Origin: Acidobacteriota bacterium
GTDB taxonomy: Bacteria; Acidobacteriota; Terriglobia; Terriglobales; SCQP01
Direction: 5' to 3'
Assembly: GCA_004299485.1 (NCBI GenBank)
Contig: SCQP01000002.1
Location: 62,001 to 126,000 of the forward strand
DNA: 64,000 nt
Position numbers and translations under genes: made by a program. Shown piece after piece: positions 26,873 to 33,786 of the stretch; positions within the stretch are counted from its first letter, which is position 1, and each line of letters opens with the position of its first letter. The notes under the pieces were generated by a model. It made no database searches. It had not been told where the DNA came from and was given only the letters and a program-made list of their open reading frames with translations.

Positions 26873-27113
26873 CTTCGACCTCCAATCCAATAATTTCCAG
26901 CTCGCGGCTGCCGGCCGCTTCGACCACCAGGCGCGTGCCAGCGAGGGGGGTATCCGCGCTGGCGAGCTCATAGGCGAAGCTGAGGGCGTCGGCGCTCACG
27001 CCGGCGAGAGAGCCGATGCGGAGGTGAATGGCGCGGAGGCGGAGGCCGCCGCGGGCGGTGCACTCCTCCTGCACGCCGTCGAGCAGGCTCATGGCGAGAG
27101 AGAGCTCGTGCAT
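26811..27113 (-). CDS. hypA: HypA nickel chaperone lacking its zinc-binding domain
   Basis: A 100-residue HypA. The nickel-binding N-terminus MHELSLAMSLLDGVQEEC with His2 is intact, as are LRIGSLAGVSADALSFAYELASADTPLAGTRLVVEAA. A normal HypA next has about 45 residues with two CxxC pairs that bind a structural zinc, then a final strand. Here VVEAA runs directly into GSRELEIIGLEVED, the usual last strand, so the zinc domain is missing by a clean in-frame loss. The C-terminal tail beyond EVED reads over hypB. The start shares its A with the stop of the 33-aa peptide gene (TAATG). Confidence 0.85.
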   Translation of the reverse strand: MHELSLAMSLLDGVQEECTARGGLRLRAIHLRIGSLAGVSADALSFAYELASADTPLAGTRLVVEAAGSRELEIIGLEVEDDDATHAPPHHRSPAQSAAR

Positions 27114-27214
27114 TACATCGAGTAGATTTTCAGTTCGCGGCGGATATCGGGGCCGAATTTGTAAAATCCAAACGCCACGAGGCCTAACAGGAGCGGCCAT
27201 TTGAGCTTCTTCAT
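27113..27214 (-). CDS. 33-residue membrane peptide, DUF6893-like
   Basis: A very short gene encoding a 33-residue peptide, beginning MKKLKWPLLLGLVAFGFYKF and ending GPDIRRELKIYSM: a basic start, one transmembrane-length hydrophobic helix and a charged tail with GPD-RY-like spacing. This matches my recollection of the DUF6893 small proteins encoded in group 1h hydrogenase loci. The start overlaps the protease stop (ATGA) and the stop overlaps the hypA start (TAATG), so it is translationally coupled on both sides, which argues that it is real. The function is unknown; a membrane tether is one possibility. Confidence 0.75.
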   Translation of the reverse strand: MKKLKWPLLLGLVAFGFYKFGPDIRRELKIYSM

Positions 27215-27825
27215 GGGGTGGTTACCTCCTGGAGATGGGATGCGAGCAATTCCTGGATCATTGCCTCCGTCATGGCGCAGGCGCGCGGCAGGGCGGCGGC
27301 AACGGGCGGGCTGAGCGGGGGGCGATTGTCGAAGACGGGCTCCAGCGAGAGCGGTTCACAACCGATCAGGAACATGGGCGGAAGCGCAACCATGGTTTGG
27401 CGCGCGAGGGAACGCAGGTGTTCAATGCCGACACTGTGGGGATTGAGCGAGGCTGGTGGCTCGCCACTATTTGCCCTGGTCGCTCCCGTTGGTCGCTGGG
27501 AGTGCGGGCTTCGATGCCCGGCAGGGTCCGCCCGCTGGCGCTCAGGGCTCCTCCAAGCTGCCGCCACCGGCTCGGGTTCGTCGTCGAGCGTGATGCGGTA
27601 CAGCGTTCCGGGCAGTAGGCCGCGGCTGACAGCGTCGAGGACGATCACCGCGGTCCAGTCAGCGTCCAGCAGGTAGGCTAATTCGAGGCAGCGGATGCCG
27701 AAGTCCCGGACGGCGACCTCAGCCGGCAAGGCATGCTTCGTCAGCGCCTGCGCGGCTTCGCAGCCGAAGGCATCATCGCCGAGGAAAATATTGCCGATGC
27801 CGGCAATGAGGATACGGGCGTTCAC
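27211..27825 (-). CDS. Hydrogenase maturation protease with 37-codon repeat insertion
   Basis: A 204-residue HyaD/HybD-type endopeptidase that removes the C-terminal tail of the large subunit. Start block ILIAGIGNIFLGDDAFGCE supplies the first nickel-sensing acidic ligand, VIVLDAVSRGLLPGTLYRI the second (Asp) and NPHSVGIEHL the His. Between them, after DDEPE, the gene contains the complete 111-bp repeat (copy 3, antisense), adding about 37 residues (AAAWRSPERQRADPAG...) without frame shift. Family members are about 150-170 residues, so removing the insertion restores normal length. Whether the enzyme still works is unknown. Start overlaps the upstream gene by 4 bp. Confidence 0.9.
   Translation of the reverse strand: MNARILIAGIGNIFLGDDAFGCEAAQALTKHALPAEVAVRDFGIRCLELAYLLDADWTAVIVLDAVSRGLLPGTLYRITLDDEPEPVAAAWRSPERQRADPAGHRSPHSQRPTGATRANSGEPPASLNPHSVGIEHLRSLARQTMVALPPMFLIGCEPLSLEPVFDNRPPLSPPVAAALPRACAMTEAMIQELLASHLQEVTTP
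27456..27566 (+). repeat. 111-bp dispersed repeat, copy 3, inside the protease gene
   Basis: Exact-length 111-bp copy within the minus-strand maturation protease gene. Begins GTGGCTCGCCACTAT, ends CAAGCTGCCGCCA. Because 111 is divisible by three and the antisense frame is open, the host gene remains an uninterrupted reading frame. The flanks contain GGCT at 27451-27454 and 27569-27572, a possible but imperfectly placed target duplication. Confidence 0.92.
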
Positions 27826-28808
27826 AGGGGCTCAACTTCGCTGAGGCTGAAGAAGAAACGGTGACCAGATTGGCGGGCGTCGCCGAGGTCGGCGCCGGGG
27901 TCGTCCTCGGCTACCACGGCGAGATGGACCGCACCTTCAAGATCCTGTTCGATGGCCTGGATATGAGCGAGCTTGCCGGCGAGAAGCGAGCTGAAAAGAT
28001 CGGCACCGGGACGGGGATGAAGGCGAACACGGTCGCCGGCGCGGAGCTGACGCCCATTGCAAAAAACGGATTGCGGCGGCTGGGCAAAAGGATCCCAGGG
28101 GGCGACAGCCCCACCGTGCAATTCGGGAGGAGGGCCGGGCTCGCAGCGATCAAGAATGGCAGCGGCGGTGCCGCCGGCGGCACGGATTTCGGCCTTTTCG
28201 GCTGCGCTCAGGGTCATTACGCGCAGGGTGAGCAGTTCGTCCATTTCAGTTGAATCACAAAAGTTGCCGGTGCTTTGCGGCGCGATGCCGGCCCAGTCTG
28301 CGAGGATGATCGGGGCAGCCAAGACGAGATCGCGCGCGCCGGGCACGCCCACGAGGACGGGATAGACGCCGCGGCTTTGGCACGCGGCAGCGGCATCGGC
28401 GAAGGCCGGCGGAGGGTCCTGGGCGGAGATGAATTGGCCGCGATCCAGAGCGCAGCGCAGTTGCGCCGAAAGCATCGGCTCCCGGCCCGGGTTGCGCGCG
28501 GTGGCGGTGAGGCGCCAGAGGTCTGGCGCAAGGGCCGCAAGATGCGTTTCAAGGAAGTCAGAAGACTCGGTCTGCACGATGGTGTCGCCGTCGAGGAAGA
28601 CCACACGGACGGCGGCCATGGGAAACTCGGCGCATTCGATCAGGATTTCCAGATGCAGTTCGCTGGGTTCGCCTTCAGTGCCGGGAGGGTAGAGGGTGCC
28701 GAAGTTCCAGCGGTGTTGATTCTTGAGGGCGCTGGGGCGATAGGGATAAAGGACGTGGCCCTCGTGGAGCACGGTGGTGGCCAAAGGCTCGAAGGCTTTC
28801 CAGTTCAT
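27822..28808 (-). CDS. Hydrogenase-locus protein of unknown function (328 aa)
   Basis: A 328-residue soluble protein with no signal peptide. The N-terminus LHEGHVLYPYRPSALKNQHRWNFGTLYPPG is a distinctive block that I associate with unknown proteins of group 1h hydrogenase clusters. The middle part has ARDLVLAAPIILADWAGIAPQSTGNFCDSTEMDELLTLRVMTLS. The C-terminal part has a possible SH3-like barrel (NGRQLRAGDRVRLHP) ending in HLAVVAEDDPGADLG. It is coupled to the genes on both sides by ATGA overlaps. A role in assembly or electron transfer is inferred only from the operon. Confidence 0.7.
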   Translation of the reverse strand: MNWKAFEPLATTVLHEGHVLYPYRPSALKNQHRWNFGTLYPPGTEGEPSELHLEILIECAEFPMAAVRVVFLDGDTIVQTESSDFLETHLAALAPDLWRLTATARNPGREPMLSAQLRCALDRGQFISAQDPPPAFADAAAACQSRGVYPVLVGVPGARDLVLAAPIILADWAGIAPQSTGNFCDSTEMDELLTLRVMTLSAAEKAEIRAAGGTAAAILDRCEPGPPPELHGGAVAPWDPFAQPPQSVFCNGRQLRAGDRVRLHPRPGADLFSSLLAGKLAHIQAIEQDLEGAVHLAVVAEDDPGADLGDARQSGHRFFFSLSEVEPL

Positions 28809-29461
28809 GCAGCGGCCTCTGTTATTGGTCGCGAGCTCCCGGCCTCACTCGGCGCTGGTGCGCCTCGCAAGGCCGCCCGCTCTTCTCGCCCGCATAGCTC
28901 CGCGGCGGGGGCCCCTACGCCCCGCCGCTGCGCTGTCGGTCGTGGATCGCCAGGGTAGAGAGTGCGAATGGCGGCTTTCCAGGCGGCGACGGGCATGGCA
29001 TAACGGGCCTCGAGATCCCAGGGGATGGGGACGGCTTCGAGGCCCGAAGCGGCCTGGATGAGGACGATGCCGCTGAACTGGGCGTCGATGGGGACGGCGC
29101 CGTCGGCTAGGGACTGGCAGTATTGCGTGGCGGCAAGAGAGAGATCGAGCGAGCAGGGAAGGAGCACGTCGCTGACGGTGGTTCCGGTAAAACCGGAGAT
29201 CATGGTGACGACGTGTTGCCAGAGAAAAGGCCGCAGGGTCTGGTCCCAGCGGTCGGGAGCGGTGAAAAGAGGAAACAGGTGATCCGCTTCGGCGGCGGTG
29301 TAGCGGCGGCGGGCGGGCTCGATCTGGAGCTGGCAGCGGAGCCAGATGGCGTGAACGGGTTCGGGGCTGGCGTTGACGGCGCGCAGCTTCATACGCAGAG
29401 TGGGCGTGAGCGCATGCTCGACGGGCTCGAAGCCTTCGATGAAGAAGCGCAGCTCAGGCAC
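28805..29461 (-). CDS. DUF6084-like hydrogenase-associated protein
   Basis: A 218-residue protein; FFIEGFEPVEHALTPTLRMKLRA, WLRCQLQIEPARRRY and LRPFLWQHVVTMISGFTGTTVSDVLLPC fit the DUF6084 proteins that accompany group 1h hydrogenases (recognition from memory). The conserved part ends near TLYPGD (about residue 170). The last 45 residues (PRPTAQRRGVGAPAAELCGREE...) are compositionally odd, and their DNA contains a perfect 9-bp GC hairpin (GCGGCGGGG/CCCCGCCGC), so the tail looks repeat-derived. Overlaps both neighbours slightly. Confidence 0.7.
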   Translation of the reverse strand: MPELRFFIEGFEPVEHALTPTLRMKLRAVNASPEPVHAIWLRCQLQIEPARRRYTAAEADHLFPLFTAPDRWDQTLRPFLWQHVVTMISGFTGTTVSDVLLPCSLDLSLAATQYCQSLADGAVPIDAQFSGIVLIQAASGLEAVPIPWDLEARYAMPVAAWKAAIRTLYPGDPRPTAQRRGVGAPAAELCGREERAALRGAPAPSEAGSSRPITEAAA

Positions 29462-30140
29462 GGCTTGCCCCGCCGCGCAATTCGGCGCAAAGGTTATGCA
29501 CGTGGCGGCGGACTTCGGATCCGCCGGAAAAGCCCGACCAGGCCGAACGTACCAAACCGGCGAGGCGATAGCACTGATCGATGGGAGTGATAAAGAGTTG
29601 ATGCGGGCGTTCCATGTAGTTGAGCAGCAGGGCTTCGAGGCCGGGCCGGAGGGATTGCAGTTCGGGGTGGCGCGAGCAGATGGAAATCCAGAGGTCGGCG
29701 TCGAGGGGCGCGGTGACGATACCGCCAGGACTGGGATAGCGAATGTCCATCGATGGCGCGGGCCCCAGCGCGGCTGCGCCGCGCGTCCCGCTTGGGCTGG
29801 CGCGGGGCCGTGGGCCCGTGATCCCCAGCCCGGCGCCAGCCTTTCCCGTGATGAAGGCGAGCTTGACCGGGATCATGAGGCTGGCCCACTCGAGGGGGTC
29901 GAGATCGAAGCCGAGTAGATAACGGGAATCGCGGGGCACGCGGCGCAAGGGCTGGCCTTCGCGGTCGAACAGGAGCGCGCAGGCAATGCAGGAACAACTT
30001 AACGCGCCGGTCGAAAACTCGACCACGTGCTCGTGGCGTTCGGCCAGCGGCTGGGCACAAAACTCACAGCGGCTCGCCTCGGCGCGGGCCGGCGGGCGAG
30101 CGCGGATGCGCTGGAGAGCGGCCATGGCGCCAGCGGTCAT
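29454..30140 (-). CDS. DUF5947-like hydrogenase-associated zinc protein with GC-palindrome insertion
   Basis: A 228-residue protein. The cysteine blocks CEFCAQPLAERHEHVVEF and LSCSCIACALLFDREGQPLRRVPRD fit DUF5947, found in group 1h hydrogenase loci, and probably bind a metal. The next part, PLEWASLMIPVKLAFI, is also typical. After AFITGKAGAGLGI comes an unusual segment, TGPRPRASPSGTRGAAALGP, encoded by a palindromic stretch (GCGCGGC-TGC-GCCGCGC near 29770). The family pattern then resumes at DIRYPSPGG, suggesting a small in-frame insertion. Confidence 0.72.
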   Translation of the reverse strand: MTAGAMAALQRIRARPPARAEASRCEFCAQPLAERHEHVVEFSTGALSCSCIACALLFDREGQPLRRVPRDSRYLLGFDLDPLEWASLMIPVKLAFITGKAGAGLGITGPRPRASPSGTRGAAALGPAPSMDIRYPSPGGIVTAPLDADLWISICSRHPELQSLRPGLEALLLNYMERPHQLFITPIDQCYRLAGLVRSAWSGFSGGSEVRRHVHNLCAELRGGASRA

Positions 30141-30143
30141 GGC

Positions 30144-30476
30144 TCAGGCCGGCGGCAGGTGCGGCATGCGGTGGTCGACGGCATCGTGCAGCAGCGGATT
30201 TATGGAGGTCGCGCTGCGGGCGTGACGGGCTAGGCCGACCCGGCCTTTTTCCTGAGTTTTGAGCGACCACTCTTCACCCTTGCTGGTGCCGGGGGTGTGG
30301 GAGGGAGTGTCGATGCGGACGTATTGGCGGGCGACACGGACGCCGGCGATTTCGGCTTCGAAATTGTCGTGGGCGTGCTTTTCGCGGCGGCGCAGACCGC
30401 CTTCATGCAGCTCGAGGATATGTGCTGCCAGCTTTTCGCGGGTGCGGTCGTTGCGGCGGGGATTGAGAGAAGGCAT
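30144..30476 (-). CDS. Small protein of unknown function in the hydrogenase operon
   Basis: A 110-residue, strongly basic and polar protein (PSLNPRRNDRTREKLAAHILELHEGGLRRREKHAHDNFEAEIAG) with HVARQYVRID-like central strand (VARQYVRIDTPSHTPGTSKG) and a His-containing tail. No membrane segment, no cysteines. It begins 13 bp downstream (in reading direction) of an octamer repeat array and ends 3 bp before the DUF5947 gene. I do not recognise a family; its position among conserved accessory genes makes it likely real. Confidence 0.6.
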   Translation of the reverse strand: MPSLNPRRNDRTREKLAAHILELHEGGLRRREKHAHDNFEAEIAGVRVARQYVRIDTPSHTPGTSKGEEWSLKTQEKGRVGLARHARSATSINPLLHDAVDHRMPHLPPA

Positions 30477-30489
30477 GGGAGCTCCAAAA

Positions 30490-30521
30490 GTATTTCAGTA
30501 TTTCAGTAGGTCAGTATGTCA
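30490..30521. repeat. Octamer array A (GTATTTCA-type, 4 units)
   Basis: Four tandem 8-bp units on the plus strand: GTATTTCA, GTATTTCA, GTAGGTCA, GTATGTCA. They lie in the 53-bp gap between the NifU-related gene and the 110-aa gene, 13 bp from the latter's ATG. The first two and last three positions of each unit are fixed (GTNNNTCA) while the middle varies. Confidence 0.9.
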
Positions 30522-30529
30522 GTTAAGGC

Positions 30530-30826
30530 TCAGAGGGTGAGCGTGGCCAGAGGGACGAAATCTCCTTGAGGGACGGGCGGGCGTGTGGGCTGGGGGAAAG
30601 GCAGGCTGTGCAGCTCGAGGAGGGCGGCTACGGAAGCCTCGCGGCGCCAGGCGGCGAGGAGGGCCTCGATGTGAGGGGCTTCGGCGGCGGCCTGGAGCAT
30701 GGCGGCGAGGGCTTCGGCGTGGAACTCCAGGACCATGCGGAGGAGCTCGAGGACGTCGGAGCGCAAGGCCGGGTCCGGAATCGCTTCGCAGCGGGCGACC
30801 AGAGATTCGATACGTTCACTTTCCAT
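30530..30826 (-). CDS. N-terminal domain of a hydrogenase-linked NifU-family protein, Fe-S domain absent
   Basis: A 98-residue protein starting inside the hhyL stop region (11-bp overlap). RIESLVARCEAIPDPALRSDVLELLRMVLEFHAEALAAML and REASVAALLELHSLPF match the helical N-terminal domain that I recall from NifU-family proteins next to group 1h large-subunit genes. In those proteins a C-terminal NifU domain with a CxxC motif follows; here the gene instead ends in PQPTRPPVPQGDFVPLATLTL with no cysteine at all in that region. It therefore seems truncated, immediately before octamer array A. Confidence 0.55.
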   Translation of the reverse strand: MESERIESLVARCEAIPDPALRSDVLELLRMVLEFHAEALAAMLQAAAEAPHIEALLAAWRREASVAALLELHSLPFPQPTRPPVPQGDFVPLATLTL

Positions 30827-32600
30827 GGCCAAAGAAGGGGGAGTGCTGCACCTCGAGGGTGCGGCCGTTGCCGAGGTACATGTGGACGCCGCAGGGCAGA
30901 CAGGGATCGAAGCTGCGGACGGCACGCATGATGTCGATGCCTTTGAATTTATCGGGGCCGTTCTCCTCGAAGATGGGCGTGTTCTGGACCGCGTCCTCGT
31001 AGGGTCCGGCCGTGCCCAGGCTGTCGCGCGGGCTGGCGTTCCAGGGTGTGGGCGGATAGGGATGATAGTTGGCGATTTTGCCGCCGCGGATCACCACATG
31101 ATGGCTGAGGACGCCGCGGACAGCTTCATGAAAGCCGCAGCCGATGGCTTCGTCGGGAACGGTGAAGGGCGACCAGGTGCGGTTGTCGCCGCCCAGCAGC
31201 GTGGCCATGGCTTTGTCGTAGAAAAACAGCGCCATGGCAGCGGAGTAGGCCTGGAAGTACGTACGGGCGCGGTCGCGCTCGATGGCGTTCGACCACTTGG
31301 GTGGCTTCCATTCGAAGGTGGTCTCGGGCAGCTCGGCGGTGCGCGGCAGGTTGATTTTGATGATGCCGTTGGCGGCTTCAACGTAGCCGGTATGGACGAG
31401 GCCTTGCAGGGCGGTGGACCACAAGCGGGCGATGGGACCGCCGCCAGTGTCGAGGGCGAGGTGCTCGCCGGTCTTTTTGTCAAACCAGCGTGGCGACATC
31501 ACCCAGGTGTAGTTGCCTTCGAAGTTGCGTTTCTGCGGGCGCGGCGTGGTGGTTTGGTTCCAGGGATGGCGCTGGTCGATGGGGTTGCCGAGGGGATCGT
31601 GGCTAACGTAGGTTTTCTGATTGGCCCAGTCGTCGTAGAAGGAATGGCCGAGCAGGATGCGGATGCCGAGGTTGATGTCGACGAGATCGCCGGTGACCAG
31701 CTTGCCGTCCACGATGACGCCGGGGGAGACGAACATGTGATGGCCCCACTGCGACATGGTTTCGTAGCGGTAATCGCAATGGTCGGGATTGTTCCAGGCG
31801 CCCCAGCAGCCGAGCAGGACGCGGCGCTGGCCGACTTTTTCATAGCCCGGCATGGCTTCATAGATGAAGTTGAACAGGTCGTCGTGCAGGGGCACCACGC
31901 GCTTCATGAAGCTGACGTACTTGAGCAGGCGCGAAAGGTAGTCGGTGAACAACTGCGGCGTCGCCACGGTGCCGACGCCACCGGGATAGAGCGTCGAAGG
32001 ATGGACGTGGCGGCCCTCCATGAGGCAGAACATTTCGCGCGTGAGGCGGCTTTTTTCGAGGGACTCGCGGTAGAAGGCGCCGGTAAACGGATTCAGGCTG
32101 CGCATGATGTCGGCGATGGTGTGGAAGCCGTGTACTTTGGCTTGCGGAGATTCGGTCTTTTCGGCCTTGGCCCAGACGCTGGGATTGGTCTGCTTGATCA
32201 TCTCTTCGCAGAAATCGACGCCGACCATGTTGTCCTGGTACAGGCAGTGGTCGAACATGTACTCGGCAGCTTCGCCGAGATTGACGATCCATTCGCCCAG
32301 GGGAGGCGGCTTGACGCCGAAGGCCATGTTCTGGGCGTAGTTGGCGCAGGTGGCGTGATTGTCGCCGCAGATGCCGCAGATGCGGCTGGTGATGAAGTGG
32401 GCGTCGCGCGGATCTTTGCCCTTCATGAAGACGCTGTAGCCGCGGAAGACCGAGCTGGTGGAGTGGCATTCGGCCACTTGCTTTTTGGCGAAGTCGATCT
32501 TGGTGTAGATGCCGAGGTTGCCGACGATGCGGGTGATGGGATCGAAGTTGACTTCGACGAGGTGATTAGGTTTGGCGGGAGGGTTGGGGGTGGTCGCCAT
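30816..32600 (-). CDS. hhyL: Group 1h [NiFe]-hydrogenase large subunit
   Basis: A 594-residue catalytic subunit that oxidises H2 at the Ni-Fe(CN)2CO centre. The proximal motif is RICGICGDNHATC (Cys75, Cys78, with His82) and the distal motif is SFDPCLPCGVHMY (Cys567, Cys570, His573). The CGDNHATC form is the signature of group 1h (formerly group 5) enzymes able to oxidise atmospheric H2. A C-terminal extension after His573 fits maturation by the protease encoded downstream. ATG at 32600 follows a clear GGAG (GGAGAACTCC region). It lies 11 bp after hhyS. Confidence 0.96.
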   Translation of the reverse strand: MATTPNPPAKPNHLVEVNFDPITRIVGNLGIYTKIDFAKKQVAECHSTSSVFRGYSVFMKGKDPRDAHFITSRICGICGDNHATCANYAQNMAFGVKPPPLGEWIVNLGEAAEYMFDHCLYQDNMVGVDFCEEMIKQTNPSVWAKAEKTESPQAKVHGFHTIADIMRSLNPFTGAFYRESLEKSRLTREMFCLMEGRHVHPSTLYPGGVGTVATPQLFTDYLSRLLKYVSFMKRVVPLHDDLFNFIYEAMPGYEKVGQRRVLLGCWGAWNNPDHCDYRYETMSQWGHHMFVSPGVIVDGKLVTGDLVDINLGIRILLGHSFYDDWANQKTYVSHDPLGNPIDQRHPWNQTTTPRPQKRNFEGNYTWVMSPRWFDKKTGEHLALDTGGGPIARLWSTALQGLVHTGYVEAANGIIKINLPRTAELPETTFEWKPPKWSNAIERDRARTYFQAYSAAMALFFYDKAMATLLGGDNRTWSPFTVPDEAIGCGFHEAVRGVLSHHVVIRGGKIANYHPYPPTPWNASPRDSLGTAGPYEDAVQNTPIFEENGPDKFKGIDIMRAVRSFDPCLPCGVHMYLGNGRTLEVQHSPFFGHGK

Positions 32601-32611
32601 CGGAGTTCTCC

Positions 32612-33673
32612 TTAGAAACGGGCGGCGTCCTGGTAACCGGTGGTGAGAGCCGGTCCGCGATGGCGCCATTTGGGTTCCTGATTGCCGCTGATGTTGGTGA
32701 CGCTGCGGAGGGTGCGGATCATGCGGCCGTAGCCGGCGCCGGCCATGACGGAGACGCTGGAGCCGGGCGGCTCATCCATAAAGGGCATGAATTTGTCGGG
32801 GAAGCCGGGCATGGTGCAAGTCATGCAGATGCCGCCGACGTTGGGACAGCCGCCGATGCCATCCATCCAGCCGCGCTTGGGAACGTTGCAGTTGACGACC
32901 GGGCCCCAGCAGCCGAGCTTGACCAGACATTTGGGCGAGCCGTACTCGTTCGCAAAGTCGGATTGCTCGTAGTAGCCAGCGCGGTCACAGCCCTCGTGCA
33001 CGGTTTTGCCAAACAGCCAGGTGGGGCGCAGCTTGGCGTCGAGCGGAATGATCGGGGCAAGGCCGGCGAGCTCGTAGAGAAGGTAGGTGAGCGTCTCCAT
33101 GAAATTGTCGGGCTGCACCGGACAGCCGGGGACGTTGACGATGGGCAGGCCGGCAGCGGAGCGGAAGTCCCAGCCGAGGTAGTCGGCGAGACCCATGCAG
33201 CCGGTGGGGTTGCCCGCCATGGCGTGAATGCCTCCGTAGGTGGCGCAGGTGCCGATGGCGACGATGGCGGCGGCGTTGGGCGCGAGGTGATCGAGCCAGG
33301 CGGTGGTGAGGATGGGCTGGTGGGTTTCCAGATCTTCGCCCCAGGCGGCCCAGTAGCCTTCATCATGAGTTTCTTCGTTGGGCACCGAACCTTCCATGAC
33401 CAGGACGTAAGGTAGCGTGTTTTCGCCACGCCAGGCCTTGCGGAAGGGAACCAGAAATTCCTCGCCTACGGCGGACGCGAGTACCGGATTGTAGAGGTTT
33501 ACCTTGGGCAGACCGGGAATGCCCTGAAGGACTATATCTTCAATGGCCGGGCGCTGGCCGGCGGTGATGGAGACAGAATCGCCATCGCAGCTCATGCCGG
33601 CGGTGATCCAAAGGATGTCGACCTCCTTCACGGGGAGATCGATCTTGGGAGGAAGCGTGGTGGGGGTGGGCAT
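32612..33673 (-). CDS. hhyS: Group 1h [NiFe]-hydrogenase small subunit
   Basis: A 353-residue electron-transfer subunit carrying three Fe-S clusters. Ligand regions: ITAGMSCDGDSVS, IGTCATYGG and NVPGCPVQPD for the proximal cluster; then HEGCDRAGYYEQ, CLVKLGCWGPVVNCNVPKR and GICMTCTMPGFPDKFMPF for medial and distal clusters. In group 1h enzymes the Asp of CDGD replaces one proximal Cys, linked to oxygen tolerance (established for the family; residue visible here). There is no twin-arginine signal peptide and no C-terminal anchor, so the enzyme matures in the cytoplasm. A GTG at 33685 is an alternative start. Confidence 0.95.
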   Translation of the reverse strand: MPTPTTLPPKIDLPVKEVDILWITAGMSCDGDSVSITAGQRPAIEDIVLQGIPGLPKVNLYNPVLASAVGEEFLVPFRKAWRGENTLPYVLVMEGSVPNEETHDEGYWAAWGEDLETHQPILTTAWLDHLAPNAAAIVAIGTCATYGGIHAMAGNPTGCMGLADYLGWDFRSAAGLPIVNVPGCPVQPDNFMETLTYLLYELAGLAPIIPLDAKLRPTWLFGKTVHEGCDRAGYYEQSDFANEYGSPKCLVKLGCWGPVVNCNVPKRGWMDGIGGCPNVGGICMTCTMPGFPDKFMPFMDEPPGSSVSVMAGAGYGRMIRTLRSVTNISGNQEPKWRHRGPALTTGYQDAARF

Positions 33674-33722
33674 GATACTTGCCACGATTCCTGTACCTGC
33701 GTCGGGGATGTCCGCGGGATGA

Positions 33723-33754
33723 GCGGTTCAGCGTGTCAGCGGTTCAGCCGAATC
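33723..33754. repeat. Octamer array D (GCGGTTCA-type, 3 good units plus 1 degenerate)
   Basis: Plus-strand units GCGGTTCA, GCGTGTCA, GCGGTTCA, then degenerate GCCGAATC. Located between hypE (stop at 33787) and hhyS (ATG at 33673), about 50 bp upstream of the hhyS start. It fits the shared pattern G-Y-NNN-TC-R at 8-bp pitch seen in arrays A, B and C. Confidence 0.8.
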
Positions 33755-33786
33755 GGGCGGCGACGGGGGCGGGGGGTGCGCTGGGG

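Noticed and set aside
30699-32615. Long plus-strand open frame (638 codons) opposite hhyL
   Set aside because: It is the antisense shadow of a GC-rich conserved gene with strong hydrogenase motifs; its translation is Gly/Ala/Asp/Val-rich without motifs.
32612-33685. Tat export of the hydrogenase
   Set aside because: HhyS has no RR signal peptide and HhyL has none; the tat genes at 10.8-11.9 kb are a general system.
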